A DNA stretch of 51,006 nt from Tanticharoenia sakaeratensis NBRC 103193 (GCF_000963885.1 NZ_BALE01000011.1:1-51006); one strand, 5' to 3'. Shown: positions 26,611-34,614, numbered from the stretch's first letter. Numbers and translations are program-made. Notes: generated by a model not told the origin, from the sequence alone.

Positions 26611-26907
26611 TCAGCGATCGACGTGTCCGAGATCGCGTTCCGGGTCGATGGCATCGCGCACGCGCTGCTTGAGCTCCTTCGGGCCGGGGAAACCGCCGTC
26701 GCGCTTGCGTTCCCAGATAACGGTTTCGTCCACCGCGATCTCGAAGCGGCCGCCGGTATCCGGGATGAGGGCGACCTCGCTCAACGCCTGACCGAATGTC
26801 TGGAGAAGTTCCTGCGCCATCCAGGCCGAGCGCAGGAGCCAGTTGCATTGCGTGCAGTAGTGGATGGCGACGCGGGGGCGGTGAAGGGGCGGTGTTTCTG
26901 TGTTCAT
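26611..26907 (-). CDS. SelT/SelW/SelH-family thioredoxin-like protein (Rdx type)
   Basis: 98 residues, with the redox motif CTQC in IHYCTQCNW and the later GGRFEIAVDETVIWERKRDGGFPGPKELKQ, which is the standard SelW-like fold. Here both motif positions are cysteine, with no sign of a selenocysteine TGA. The family is thought to act in thiol redox, but a defined bacterial role is lacking. The start at 26907 has GGAAG upstream; earlier in-frame starts add a region without similarity. It diverges from the padR gene and shares a 116-base promoter region with it. Confidence 0.88.
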   Translation of the reverse strand: MNTETPPLHRPRVAIHYCTQCNWLLRSAWMAQELLQTFGQALSEVALIPDTGGRFEIAVDETVIWERKRDGGFPGPKELKQRVRDAIDPERDLGHVDR

Positions 26908-26972
26908 GACGATGCTTCCGGGGTCATGGAAATCCCGCTCACGCAAGCGCCTGGTCATTGCCGAAATCAATA

Positions 26973-26987
26973 CCTTGCAAAGCAAGG
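26973..26987 (+). promoter_or_regulatory. Palindrome CCTTGC-AAA-GCAAGG, candidate PadR operator
   Basis: Perfect 6-bp inverted repeat with a 3-base centre, 36 bases before the padR start and in the shared divergent region. PadR proteins usually repress their own promoters at dyads of this kind. A related sequence occurs again at 27979. Confidence 0.5.
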
Positions 26988-27023
26988 CATAGGCCTTCAT
27001 AGAAAGATTGCGAGGGAGGTATC

Positions 27024-27377
27024 ATGGACCGGATCGAAGGCCTGATCGGCAAATGGGAGGTGCAGGTCCGCAAGGGCCTGCTGGAATTCGTGATCCTGCT
27101 TGCCCTGCATGAGCGCGAGCAATACGGGTTCGAGCTGATGAGCGGCGTCGCCCGGCGTGCGTCGCTCGACGTGCCGGAAGGCACTCTCTATCCACTGTTG
27201 CTGCGTCTTTCGAAGGATGCGCTCGTCTCCTCGAGATTCGAACCGGGCGACGGTGGCGCGCCGCGCAAATACTACGCCCTGACGCCGGAAGGCCGCACGG
27301 CCCTGCGCGCCATGATCGCGTCCTGGACGCGCCTGAACCATGCAGTTTCCCACATGATTGCCGGAGCCTATCGATGA
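27024..27377 (+). CDS. PadR-family transcriptional regulator
   Basis: 117 residues, the short PadR type. The winged helix reads from GLLEFVILLALHEREQYGFEL through DVPEGTLYPLLLRL to RKYYALTPEGRTAL; the ends of this are the family signature. GGGAGG four to five bases before the ATG is a strong ribosome site. Its stop overlaps the next gene, a HAAS-type membrane protein, the usual PadR partner pair. Together they probably sense an envelope or substrate signal and control the downstream genes; the effector is unknown. Confidence 0.93.
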   Translation: MDRIEGLIGKWEVQVRKGLLEFVILLALHEREQYGFELMSGVARRASLDVPEGTLYPLLLRLSKDALVSSRFEPGDGGAPRKYYALTPEGRTALRAMIASWTRLNHAVSHMIAGAYR

Positions 27378-27976
27378 TGCCTGCATTCGAGGATCCTCAG
27401 GCGGCCCGTATGTGGCAGGCCTATTTCGCGGATGTCGCACGCCGTCTCAAGGCGGTCGATCCGGAGCAGGCCCGTGAACTGCAGGCCGATCTGGAGGCTC
27501 ATCTGGCCGACAGTCTTGCAAGCCTGGATCCGACATTGCCGGAATGCATCCGGCTTGATGATGCGATCAGGCGGCTCGGTCGTCCGATCGATTATCTACG
27601 CCCGGTCGTCGCCGATGACCTGCTCGCCCGGGGCACCGACGGTTTCCGGCCGATTGCCCTCGCGCGTGGGCTTTATCAGAGCCTGTGGCTCGGCACGCGG
27701 TGGGCCTTCTTCGGGCTTATCTTCGGTCTGGGATATCTGGCGTTGGCCTGTCTTGCAGTGCTGGCGCTTCTCAAGCCGCTCTGGCCTTCGCATGTCGGCA
27801 TGTTCGAGAAAGGCTCGACATTCGCGGGCCTCGGTGCCTTGTCGGACATCGGTGGCACCCGAGAGCTTCTGGGATGGTGGTTCGAGCCGCTGGCGCTCTG
27901 CTTGACGGCCGCGCTTTACGTGCTGCTGACGGCGGCCTTGCGCGGGCTTCGCAAGCAAGGCCGTTTTCGTGCCTGA
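27374..27976 (+). CDS. HAAS/DUF1700-type membrane protein, PadR partner
   Basis: 200 residues. The N-terminal 75 residues are a helical HAAS-like domain (EQARELQADLEAHLADSL and later DAIRRLGRPIDYL), followed by two hydrophobic membrane segments near 115-140 and 170-192. Proteins of this build are found directly after padR and are proposed to bind the regulator at the membrane. The ATG overlaps the padR stop, so expression is coupled. The genes they control are often permeases or CAAX-type proteases, and a decayed one follows here. Confidence 0.8.
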   Translation: MMPAFEDPQAARMWQAYFADVARRLKAVDPEQARELQADLEAHLADSLASLDPTLPECIRLDDAIRRLGRPIDYLRPVVADDLLARGTDGFRPIALARGLYQSLWLGTRWAFFGLIFGLGYLALACLAVLALLKPLWPSHVGMFEKGSTFAGLGALSDIGGTRELLGWWFEPLALCLTAALYVLLTAALRGLRKQGRFRA

Positions 27977-27978
27977 AA

Positions 27979-27994
27979 CCATTGTATAGCAAGG
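27979..27994 (+). promoter_or_regulatory. Second site like the PadR palindrome
   Basis: CCATTGTATAGCAAGG resembles the 26973 palindrome (right half-site GCAAGG identical, left half CCATTG with one change). It is placed just after the HAAS gene and before the CPBP pseudogene, where a regulated promoter would sit. Confidence 0.3.
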
Positions 27995-28061
27995 AAAAGC
28001 GCTCGCGTCGGGGAATGGGACGCGAGAAGAAGCCGCTTATAGCGTTGCCGACGATGGTGCC

Positions 28062-28901
28062 GTGCCGCCAGCATTCTGGACGGACGCCGTTCGTTTCGCA
28101 GGTCTCGCTTGCGGTCTGGCCTGGGCCGTCTGGATTGGCGGGTGGTTCGTCAACGGGCGTCCTGCGAGCCCGACCGCTGCGCCCGCCATGGCGGCCTGTG
28201 TCACTATCGGCGCTTTTGGGCCCGCACTTGCCGCAGGGATCGCCGCCTTTCGCCGCGGCGGGTGGGCCGGCCTGAAGAAGTGGGCAGGAGCCTATCGTCG
28301 CTGGCGGTGCGGCTGGTTCGCGTCGGGAGCACGATCCTGAGCGGCGAGACGCCTCAAGCCGGTGCAGGCCATGGCCTGCCGCCGATCGCCTTTTATCTGG
28401 CCCTGTTTCCTTTATCTCCCTGTTCATCGGTCCGGCCAATGTGGCGATGTTGGGCGGTCCGTTGAACAGGGAGGGTGACTGGCGCGGCTGGCTCCTGCCG
28501 CACCTTTTCGGACGTTTCGGCGACATGCGCGCAGCGTTCGCGGTGGGTGCCGTGTGGGCGTGCTGGCACCTGCCGTACTGTCTCCTGCGTGGCGTGACGG
28601 CATGGCGTTACGCGACTTCCTGCCGTCGTATACGGTGTGGGTCATGAGCACGAGCTGCCTCATGGGCGAAATCTGATGGTGCACGCGCGGCTCTTTGCTG
28701 CCCCGCATCTGGGGCCATGGGGTGATCAATGCGCCGGGTGACGTGGCTTTCAACCCGAATCCTTGGGGGCGGCCATGGTGGGAGCCCGTGCTTTGGCCGG
28801 AGAAGGCCATGCTGCTAGGCGAGATGCAGATGGCCCTCGTGTTCATCCTGTCGGCGGGCGGCTTGCGTCTTGTGCGTCGCTGGCCAATTCTGCTCCGATG
28901 A
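28062..28901 (+). pseudogene. Decayed CPBP (CAAX) intramembrane protease gene
   Basis: Pieces of one CPBP-family membrane protease are spread over three frames. The N-terminal part (WTDAVRFAGLACGLAWAVW, 28062 onward) is in the first frame. IAFYLALF (near 28385) is in a second, and SLFIGPANVAMLGG to CWHLPYCLL (28408-28585) in a third. The C-terminal part from DFLPSYTVWVMSTS (28614) is back in the first frame, but TGA at 28674 interrupts it before RGSLLPRIWGHGVIN. The protease motif EExxxR is also damaged (REGDWR). So at least three frameshifts and one stop. The end still overlaps the next start as ATGA, showing it was once coupled to the serine hydrolase gene. Confidence 0.85.
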
Positions 28902-30103
28902 CTGTACGAAACGACAAGCCGTCTCCCGTTCCCGGCGCCCGGATGCGGGGCGGCCACCTTCTGCACCGTCGCGGCCTGATGGCTGGGGCCGCCGCGCTCG
29001 GACTGGCCGGCTGCGCCGCGAACGCCGGCTCCGACCGTTTCGCCCGGATCGATGCGCGCGTGCACCGGGCCATCGCGGACGGGCAGACGCCGGGCGCGGT
29101 CGTGGCGATCGGACATGGCGGGGCGCTGGTCTATGGCCGGACGTTCGGTAACCGGGCGCTGGTTCCGTCACCCGAGCCGCTGACATGGCAGACGCGCTTC
29201 GATATGGCGTCGTTGACCAAGGTGCTGGCGACGGCGCCCAGCGTCATGCAGTTCTGGGAACGTGGCGTGTTCCAGCTCGACGATCCGGTCGTTCGGTACT
29301 GGCCGGAATTCGCGGCCAATGGGAAGGGCGCGATCACGATCCGCATGTTGCTCACCCATTATTCGGGCCTGAAACCGGATCTGCCGCTCGATACCCCTTG
29401 GGCGGGACGGGAAACCGCCGTGCGGCTGATCCTGGAGTCGACGCCCGATCGGTCACCCGGCACGCAATTCGTCTACAGCGACATCAACTTCCTGACGCTC
29501 GGCATTCTGGTCGAGCGCTGGTCAGGCCAGACGCTTGCGGATTATGTGCAAGGCAATGTCCTCGGCCCGCTTGGCATGACGCAATCTGGTTTCCAGCCGT
29601 CCGGAAGCCTGCGTCCGATGATCGCACCCACGCAGTTCGACGAGCACGGCGCAATGATGCGCGGCGTGGTGCATGATCCGACGTCTCGGCGGATGGACGG
29701 CATTGCAGGTCACGCCGGGCTTTTTTCGGACATCAACGATACCTGTCTTTACGCGCAGGCTCTGCTCGATCGCCGCGCGGGACGACCGAGCACCTATCCG
29801 TTGCAGATGCGAACCGTCCAGATGATGACGACGCCACAGCAGCCTGATCCTCATGCTGCGGACAAGCGCGGACTTGGCTGGGACATCGATACACCTTTTT
29901 CCTCGCCGCGTGGGGACGTCTTCCCCAAGTCGTCTTTCGGCCACACCGGTTTTACCGGAACGTCGCTCTGGATGGACCCAGCGTCCGACACGTTCGTCGC
30001 AATCCTGACGAACCGGGTTCACCCGCGCGGCGGCCACAGCGTCGTTGCCCTGCGGCACGACGTCGCGACCCTGGCCGGACAGGCGCTCGGTCTCACGAGC
30101 TGA
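28898..30103 (+). CDS. Beta-lactamase-family serine hydrolase, exported lipoprotein
   Basis: 401 residues of the class C beta-lactamase/esterase fold (EstB type). The SxxK nucleophile motif is S105-L-T-K108 in FDMASLTKVL, the YxN-equivalent reads Y193-S-D, and HTGFTGTSLW near the C-terminus is the third motif. The N-terminus has RR before a hydrophobic stretch and lipobox ALGLAGC (C39), so it is likely a lipoprotein, possibly Tat-exported. True substrate unknown: esterase, D-aminopeptidase or carboxypeptidase are all possible. Start ATG overlaps the end of the CPBP pseudogene; no independent ribosome site is clear, so loss of the upstream gene may have lowered its translation. Confidence 0.88.
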   Translation: MTVRNDKPSPVPGARMRGGHLLHRRGLMAGAAALGLAGCAANAGSDRFARIDARVHRAIADGQTPGAVVAIGHGGALVYGRTFGNRALVPSPEPLTWQTRFDMASLTKVLATAPSVMQFWERGVFQLDDPVVRYWPEFAANGKGAITIRMLLTHYSGLKPDLPLDTPWAGRETAVRLILESTPDRSPGTQFVYSDINFLTLGILVERWSGQTLADYVQGNVLGPLGMTQSGFQPSGSLRPMIAPTQFDEHGAMMRGVVHDPTSRRMDGIAGHAGLFSDINDTCLYAQALLDRRAGRPSTYPLQMRTVQMMTTPQQPDPHAADKRGLGWDIDTPFSSPRGDVFPKSSFGHTGFTGTSLWMDPASDTFVAILTNRVHPRGGHSVVALRHDVATLAGQALGLTS

Positions 30104-30154
30104 AGAAATCGCAGTTTCGTTACGGGGCGCCAGCGGTGCGGCGGTAGCCGAGAG

Positions 30155-30228
30155 CGGTCTGATGTTGCGCCGGCCGCCTTTCGGAAGACGATCCCGGTAT
30201 TGGCCGGCGGCCTGCATATGTCAGACCG
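30155..30228 (+). repeat. Nested inverted repeat after the serine hydrolase gene
   Basis: Outer arms CGGTCTGA (30155-30162) and TCAGACCG (30221-30228) pair perfectly; inner arms GGCCGCC (30172-30178) and GGCGGCC (30206-30212) pair inside them. It could be a transcript 3-prime end structure for the hydrolase gene; no T-tract follows. Confidence 0.45.
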
Positions 30229-30364
30229 TCCGGGCGTTTTGGCGCGCAGGTTCTTTCATGCAGTGCGCTCTGCTTTGCAGATGACTGGCCCGGTCAGTTC
30301 GAGACATAGTATTTCAGCAATAAATTTCATTTTGTTTCTGGACTGATTATCAGGAAAAACGCGC

Positions 30365-30388
30365 CATTACGATATTGTAATCGTAATG
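30365..30388 (+). promoter_or_regulatory. Perfect 9-bp palindrome, candidate metalloregulator operator
   Basis: CATTACGAT-attgta-ATCGTAATG lies 56 bases before the TonB receptor start. Such dyads in front of TonB receptors are typical sites for Fur/Zur-like repressors. It does not match a Fur box well enough for me to name the regulator. Confidence 0.5.
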
Positions 30389-30424
30389 ATTCCGATCCAA
30401 TGCTTCGGAGTTATCATTCCGATC
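30389..30424 (+). repeat. Direct repeat ATTCCGATC x2
   Basis: ATTCCGATC at 30389-30397 and again at 30416-30424, 27 bases apart start to start, directly after the palindrome and before the TonB receptor start. Spacing near 2.5 helical turns could suit a second regulator or be leader RNA structure. Confidence 0.4.
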
Positions 30425-30443
30425 GCGGAGCCTGTCAGAAAAA

Positions 30444-33050
30444 ATGTCATTCAAGTTCCGTCTGTTCGCAGCGACGATCCTCGCTGTCGCGCCGGGTTTC
30501 GCGCTGGCCGCAACCCAGCGAGACGCTTCGGTCGGATCCAGCACCGCCACGCATCACCGCACTGCGCACAAGCATGCGGCGATCTCGAAACGCAGGGCGA
30601 TCACGGCCGCTCCGACGACGGCCGCGGCTGCGCCTTCCGGTGTTGTGGCGGGGCCTGTGGCGCCTGCCGGCGCTCCGCATCGCCGCAGCGCGCGCGATGC
30701 CAGCGGAGATCCGGCCGAAGCCGTGATCGTGACCGGCACACATGCGTTCAATCGCCGCGCACGGGATAGTGCCTCTCCGGTCACGGTGGTCTCGGCGGCA
30801 TCGTTGCGCCGGTCGGGCCAGCTCAACCTTGCCGACGCCATCACGCGTGTCGATCCGTCGATCACCATCAGCGCGATGGGCAATGACGCGGGCGCACTGA
30901 CGTCGTCGATCCGGATGCGCGGCCTGAACCCCAACGAAGTGCTGGTCCTGGTGGATGGCAAGCGCCGTAACACAACCGCCAACATTTATGCCGATGCCGG
31001 TCCGCAGCAGGGCTCGACGCCGGTCGACCTGAACATGATCCCGGCGAGCGCAATTGATCACATCGAGATCCTGCGGGACGGCGCGGCCGCCCTGTATGGT
31101 TCGGATGCGATCGCGGGCGTGGTCAACATCATCACGAAGAAAACGTCCCACGGCATCAACACTGTCGCCCAGACCGGCGCCAATGCCTACAACGGTGACG
31201 GCTGGCAGTATCTCGTCGGTGCGGACGGCGGCACGGCCCTCGGTTCGGACGGGTTCGTGCACATCAGCGGGCAGGTCTATCACACCGATCATTTCGTCGT
31301 TGGCTCGAAGAGCACGGACGATCACCGCTGGACCCCGACCTCGAGCTGGCCCGCCAATTCCAACCACATCATGAGCACGGCCGAGGAAACGCGCGAAAAC
31401 CTCTCCGTCGAGTGGGGCAAGGACATCACGCCCGGGATCAACACCTACGGGCTGATCACCTATGCGCACCGCCATTCGGAAGCATATGAGAACTACCGTA
31501 TTCCGACCGTCGCGCCGTCGGCCTATCCCTATGGCTTCTCCCCGCTCGAGACGATCGACGAGAACGATTATCAGGCCAATCTCGGCGTGAAGGGCGACAA
31601 TCTGTTCGGCTTCCAGTGGGACCTGAGCACATTGTACGGCGCAGATGACGACGACGTCGGCAACAAGAACACGTTCAACCCGAACCTGTACAAATATACC
31701 GGTTTCTCGCCCACGACCGCGCGGGCGGAAAGCTACACTCTGGCGCAGTGGACGAGCAATTTCGACATGCGGCGCAATTTCCGCATCGCGAATGCGGTCC
31801 CGATGACGCTGGCCATGGGCGCCGAACACCGGCTCGAGATGTATCATATCGAGGCAGGCAATCCGGCCTCGTACCTGTACGGCGGCACGCAAGGATATGC
31901 GGGTCTGACGCCGCAGAACGCGGGCTCGTGGCAGCGTAATGTCTGGGCCGGCTACATCGACGGCGATTTCCATCCGACCCGCAAATGGGACCTCGATTTC
32001 GCCGGGCGGTTCGAGCACTACACCGATTTCGGCAATACCGAGAACGGCAAGGTCACGTCGCGCTACGACTTCACGAAGCGGATCGCGATCCGTGGCACGA
32101 TCAGCAATGGTTTCCGAGCCCCGACTCTGCCGGAGGAGCATTTCAGCTCGCTGAACGTCTCGCCGACGGGGGCGTCCGGCCTGCTGTCCACCACGAGTGC
32201 CGCGGGTCGATCGATCGGCGCGCAGAATCTCAAGCCTGAGCGGTCCACGAGCGCCGAAGGTGGGATCATCCTCGAGCCGATCGATGGGTGGCACATTACG
32301 ACGGATGTCTATCAGATCAACATTCGCGACCGGATCATCGGCTCGGCCAGCGTGAACGGCCAGACGGCGCTCGATGCCATCGCCCTGACCGGCGTCGACG
32401 TGCCGACATCGGGTGGCGGGACGTTCAGCGCCGCGAACGTGACGGCTGATTACTTCGCCAATGCCGCCAGCACGCGCACGCAGGGGCTCGATATCGAGTC
32501 GGATTACCTGCTGCGTCTGCATCGCTACGGCAATCTCAACCTGTCGATGATGCTCAACCTGAACCGGACCCGTATTCATCACGTGAATACCGACGCGTTC
32601 GGTCAGCCGCTGGTGAACGAGCAGACGCTGTCCTACCTGACGACGGGAGCGCCGCGCAGCAAGATCATCCTCAATGCGCTGTGGACCTACCACCAGTGGG
32701 ATGTGAATGTTCGCGAGACGCGATACGGCGAAACCACCTCGATGATGACGTATGAGGACCTGACGCCGTCGAACCTGGTCTGCCCGCTCGATGGCAATGC
32801 GCTGAAGTATTCGGCCAAATGCTTCGGCCAGTTCAAGAATACCCCCGTCTGGCTGACGGATATCGAGGTCGGCTTCCGGGTAAATGATCACTGGCATCTG
32901 GCGGTGGGCGCCAACAACGTCTTCAACCAGCGGCCGCGCTATGTATCTCCGGTCTACAACTATCTGGGTCCGAAGATCTACGACACCAACTCGTCGGGCA
33001 TTCCGATGACAGGCGGATACTACTACGGCCGCGTGAACGCGACCTTCTGA
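30444..33050 (+). CDS. TonB-dependent outer-membrane receptor
   Basis: 868 residues. A cleavable signal peptide ends near FALA (about residue 22). An unusually long low-complexity Ala/His/Arg-rich segment follows to about residue 90. Then EAVIVTGT starts the plug domain, with SIRMRGLNPNEVLVLVDG, RRN and IEILRDGAAALYGSDAIAGVVNI as the classic plug blocks. The rest is a 22-strand barrel type sequence with YRIPTVAP-like loops, ending in the aromatic YYYGRVNATF for outer-membrane assembly. It imports a large nutrient (siderophore, cobalamin, glycan or metal complex) with TonB energy; the substrate cannot be read. A palindromic operator candidate precedes it and a strong terminator follows. Confidence 0.95.
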   Translation: MSFKFRLFAATILAVAPGFALAATQRDASVGSSTATHHRTAHKHAAISKRRAITAAPTTAAAAPSGVVAGPVAPAGAPHRRSARDASGDPAEAVIVTGTHAFNRRARDSASPVTVVSAASLRRSGQLNLADAITRVDPSITISAMGNDAGALTSSIRMRGLNPNEVLVLVDGKRRNTTANIYADAGPQQGSTPVDLNMIPASAIDHIEILRDGAAALYGSDAIAGVVNIITKKTSHGINTVAQTGANAYNGDGWQYLVGADGGTALGSDGFVHISGQVYHTDHFVVGSKSTDDHRWTPTSSWPANSNHIMSTAEETRENLSVEWGKDITPGINTYGLITYAHRHSEAYENYRIPTVAPSAYPYGFSPLETIDENDYQANLGVKGDNLFGFQWDLSTLYGADDDDVGNKNTFNPNLYKYTGFSPTTARAESYTLAQWTSNFDMRRNFRIANAVPMTLAMGAEHRLEMYHIEAGNPASYLYGGTQGYAGLTPQNAGSWQRNVWAGYIDGDFHPTRKWDLDFAGRFEHYTDFGNTENGKVTSRYDFTKRIAIRGTISNGFRAPTLPEEHFSSLNVSPTGASGLLSTTSAAGRSIGAQNLKPERSTSAEGGIILEPIDGWHITTDVYQINIRDRIIGSASVNGQTALDAIALTGVDVPTSGGGTFSAANVTADYFANAASTRTQGLDIESDYLLRLHRYGNLNLSMMLNLNRTRIHHVNTDAFGQPLVNEQTLSYLTTGAPRSKIILNALWTYHQWDVNVRETRYGETTSMMTYEDLTPSNLVCPLDGNALKYSAKCFGQFKNTPVWLTDIEVGFRVNDHWHLAVGANNVFNQRPRYVSPVYNYLGPKIYDTNSSGIPMTGGYYYGRVNATF

Positions 33051-33066
33051 TAGCCCCTCTGGTGAA

Positions 33067-33089
33067 CGCCGCGATTGATTGTCGCGGCG
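33067..33089 (+). repeat. Perfect 8-bp stem-loop after the TonB receptor gene
   Basis: CGCCGCGA-ttgattg-TCGCGGCG, 17 bases after the stop codon. It lacks a T-tract, but could block 3-prime exonucleases or act with the downstream terminator. Confidence 0.6.
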
Positions 33090-33138
33090 ATCCAGGCTAG
33101 ACATATGGCATTGAGCCACAATCGGTGTGGGCTTGTGC

Positions 33139-33166
33139 AGGCGCTCCTTCGGGAGCGCCTTTTTTT
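33139..33166 (+). terminator. Strong rho-independent terminator
   Basis: AGGCGCTCC-ttcg-GGAGCGCCT, a 9-bp stem with a UUCG-type tetraloop followed by seven T. It ends the TonB receptor transcript or a small RNA made from 33090-33166. Its last T directly precedes an ATG in frame with the next gene. Confidence 0.9.
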
Positions 33167-33178
33167 ATGGGTGCGCGC

Positions 33179-33658
33179 ATGACGGGAATGGATATCGGGC
33201 AGCTCAAGCATCTGGTCGTGGCGCCGACACTGGAAGCGCTCACACTGTCCGGCACGGCCGCCATCAATCTGGTGACGGGCACGGCACTGGCCGAAAGTAA
33301 CGCGGCCTACCTGATCCAGCAGGGCGGGGGTCCGGCGTTGGGCCTGTGGCAGATGGAGCCTGCAACGCATGACGATTGCTGGACCAATTTTCTGCGATAC
33401 TGGCCGGATGCGAACTATACCAAGGCGGTTACGGCGATGCTGGGCAGCGATATTCCGCGCGTGCAGCAGCTTGTCTCGAATTTGCGTTATGCATGCGCCA
33501 TGGCGCGACTGCGATATTTCCGCGCACCGGACCCGTTACCTGCGCCGCAGGATCCGCTGGCGCTAAGCCGCTATCACAAGGCCTGGTACAACACGGCACT
33601 GGGGGCTGCGGATGCGACCGTCAATGCGGCGCTGTTTGCCCGTGCGATCGCAGCCTGA
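33179..33658 (+). CDS. Lytic-transglycosylase-like protein, phage type
   Basis: 159 residues. ALAESNAAYLIQQGGG followed by GLWQMEPATHDDCW matches the SLT pattern of a catalytic Glu (E39, in the ES pair) and the GLMQ-x-P-x-T element, so it may cleave peptidoglycan. Proteins of this build are usual in phages and phage-derived regions. No signal peptide or membrane segment is visible. The start is uncertain: ATGs at 33167, 33179 and 33188 are in frame and none has a ribosome site; the first directly follows the terminator T-tract. A GTG at 33125 would read through the terminator and was not used. Convergent with the GT2-like gene. Confidence 0.65.
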   Translation: MTGMDIGQLKHLVVAPTLEALTLSGTAAINLVTGTALAESNAAYLIQQGGGPALGLWQMEPATHDDCWTNFLRYWPDANYTKAVTAMLGSDIPRVQQLVSNLRYACAMARLRYFRAPDPLPAPQDPLALSRYHKAWYNTALGAADATVNAALFARAIAA

Positions 33659-33678
33659 TTTCATATCTGTTCGGAGGC

Positions 33679-33720
33679 CGCGGCACCGGAGACAGTTTGC
33701 ATCACGCTTCCGGTGCCGCG
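33679..33720. terminator. 12-bp inverted repeat between convergent genes
   Basis: CGCGGCACCGGA (33679-33690) and TCCGGTGCCGCG (33709-33720) pair perfectly around an 18-base loop. It lies between the ends of two convergent genes and is a likely bidirectional terminator, although no T-tract follows on either side. Confidence 0.55.
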
Positions 33721-33796
33721 TGTCCTAATACGCCCGACACTATGGTTTAGTTGTGGCACATCTGCGTGTAGTAAATGAATTTTTGTGTAGCTTGCG

Positions 33797-34558
33797 TCAT
33801 CTCGGTATTTCCTGACGCGGCGGGCGCACCATCGGATTTCCGGTGAAGGCAGCGGGTCCTGTATGGCTGAGGCGGATGCTGCGATCAATCCAGATCTCCC
33901 CGCCGATGTCGCGGAAGCGCTGGCAGAACGCGAAATCCTCGCTCAGATAGGTTCCGCTCGCCGGATCGATCATGCAGTCGAACAAAGCATGGGGCGCATC
34001 GGGACCCGGTGGCTGCAACGGCGCATCGATCCTGCGGTAACGGGTCTGGGGATAGGCAGTGATCAGGTTGGCAATTGCGGCGCGGGCGATCATCAGGAAG
34101 CCGGTTCCGGCATAGGCGACGCGCAGCAGGCCGCCGTCCTGATAAGGCGGTGTCGCGCGCATGACATCGGATTCCCCGACATAGCGCAGGCATGCCGTGC
34201 CGGGTGTCTCGCCCGCGCCGATCAGGTCGGTCGTGACCTCGTCCCAGAAATGTTCCCGCAAGGGATAAAGAGCGCCGATGACCGGCTTCTCCGCACGGAG
34301 CAGGCTTGCGATATCGGCGGCTGTGAATCCGATATCGGCATCGACGAACAGAAGATGGCTCGCATCCGAGCGGGTCATGAACTGATGAACGAGGGTGTTG
34401 CGGCAGCGTGTGATCAGGGCGTCGTTGCCGAGCATCGACAGCGTCATGCGAAAGTCGAAGGCGCCGGCCTCGCTCATGCAGCCGATGACGGATTGCATGT
34501 AGGTCTGGGTGACGAGGCCGCCGTAGCACGGCGTTGCAATGAAGATATGATCGCTCAT
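33797..34558 (-). CDS. GT2-like glycosyltransferase family protein
   Basis: 253 residues, GT-A-type. The opening IFIATPCYGG and the DXD-type LLFVDADIGF are visible, with a later acidic segment YLSEDFAFCQRF where GT2 enzymes have the ED catalytic pair. Such short GT2-like proteins occur both in bacteria and on phage genomes. Here it lies beside the phage-type transglycosylase-like gene, so a common phage origin of 33.1-34.6 kb is possible. No membrane segments, so it should act in the cytosol. Weak ribosome site (AGGAT eight bases before ATG). Confidence 0.75.
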   Translation of the reverse strand: MSDHIFIATPCYGGLVTQTYMQSVIGCMSEAGAFDFRMTLSMLGNDALITRCRNTLVHQFMTRSDASHLLFVDADIGFTAADIASLLRAEKPVIGALYPLREHFWDEVTTDLIGAGETPGTACLRYVGESDVMRATPPYQDGGLLRVAYAGTGFLMIARAAIANLITAYPQTRYRRIDAPLQPPGPDAPHALFDCMIDPASGTYLSEDFAFCQRFRDIGGEIWIDRSIRLSHTGPAAFTGNPMVRPPRQEIPR

Positions 34559-34614
34559 GAAGGCGATCCTAGGCGCGGGACAGTTTCCGAGCCGTTAACA
34601 ACGCCCGCCGGACA

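Larger units (their letters stand above)
30104..30443. other. 340-base leader/intergenic region before the TonB receptor
   Basis: No gene seen. The left half is GC-rich and holds a large nested inverted repeat (30155-30228). The right half (about 30290-30440) is markedly AT-richer than its surroundings and carries a perfect palindrome and a direct repeat, so it probably contains the TonB receptor promoter and operators. Confidence 0.6.

Noticed and set aside
26611-26907. Selenocysteine in the SelW-like protein
   Set aside because: The redox motif is encoded CTQC with ordinary codons; no in-frame TGA.
30447-33119. 890-codon open frame antisense to the whole TonB receptor gene
   Set aside because: Long antisense frames are expected in GC-rich genes with strong third-position bias; no ribosome site, no domain, and Arg/Asp/Val-rich composition typical of a mirrored frame.
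33125-33178. GTG start for the SLT-like gene
   Set aside because: It would translate through a strong rho-independent terminator and adds no similarity.
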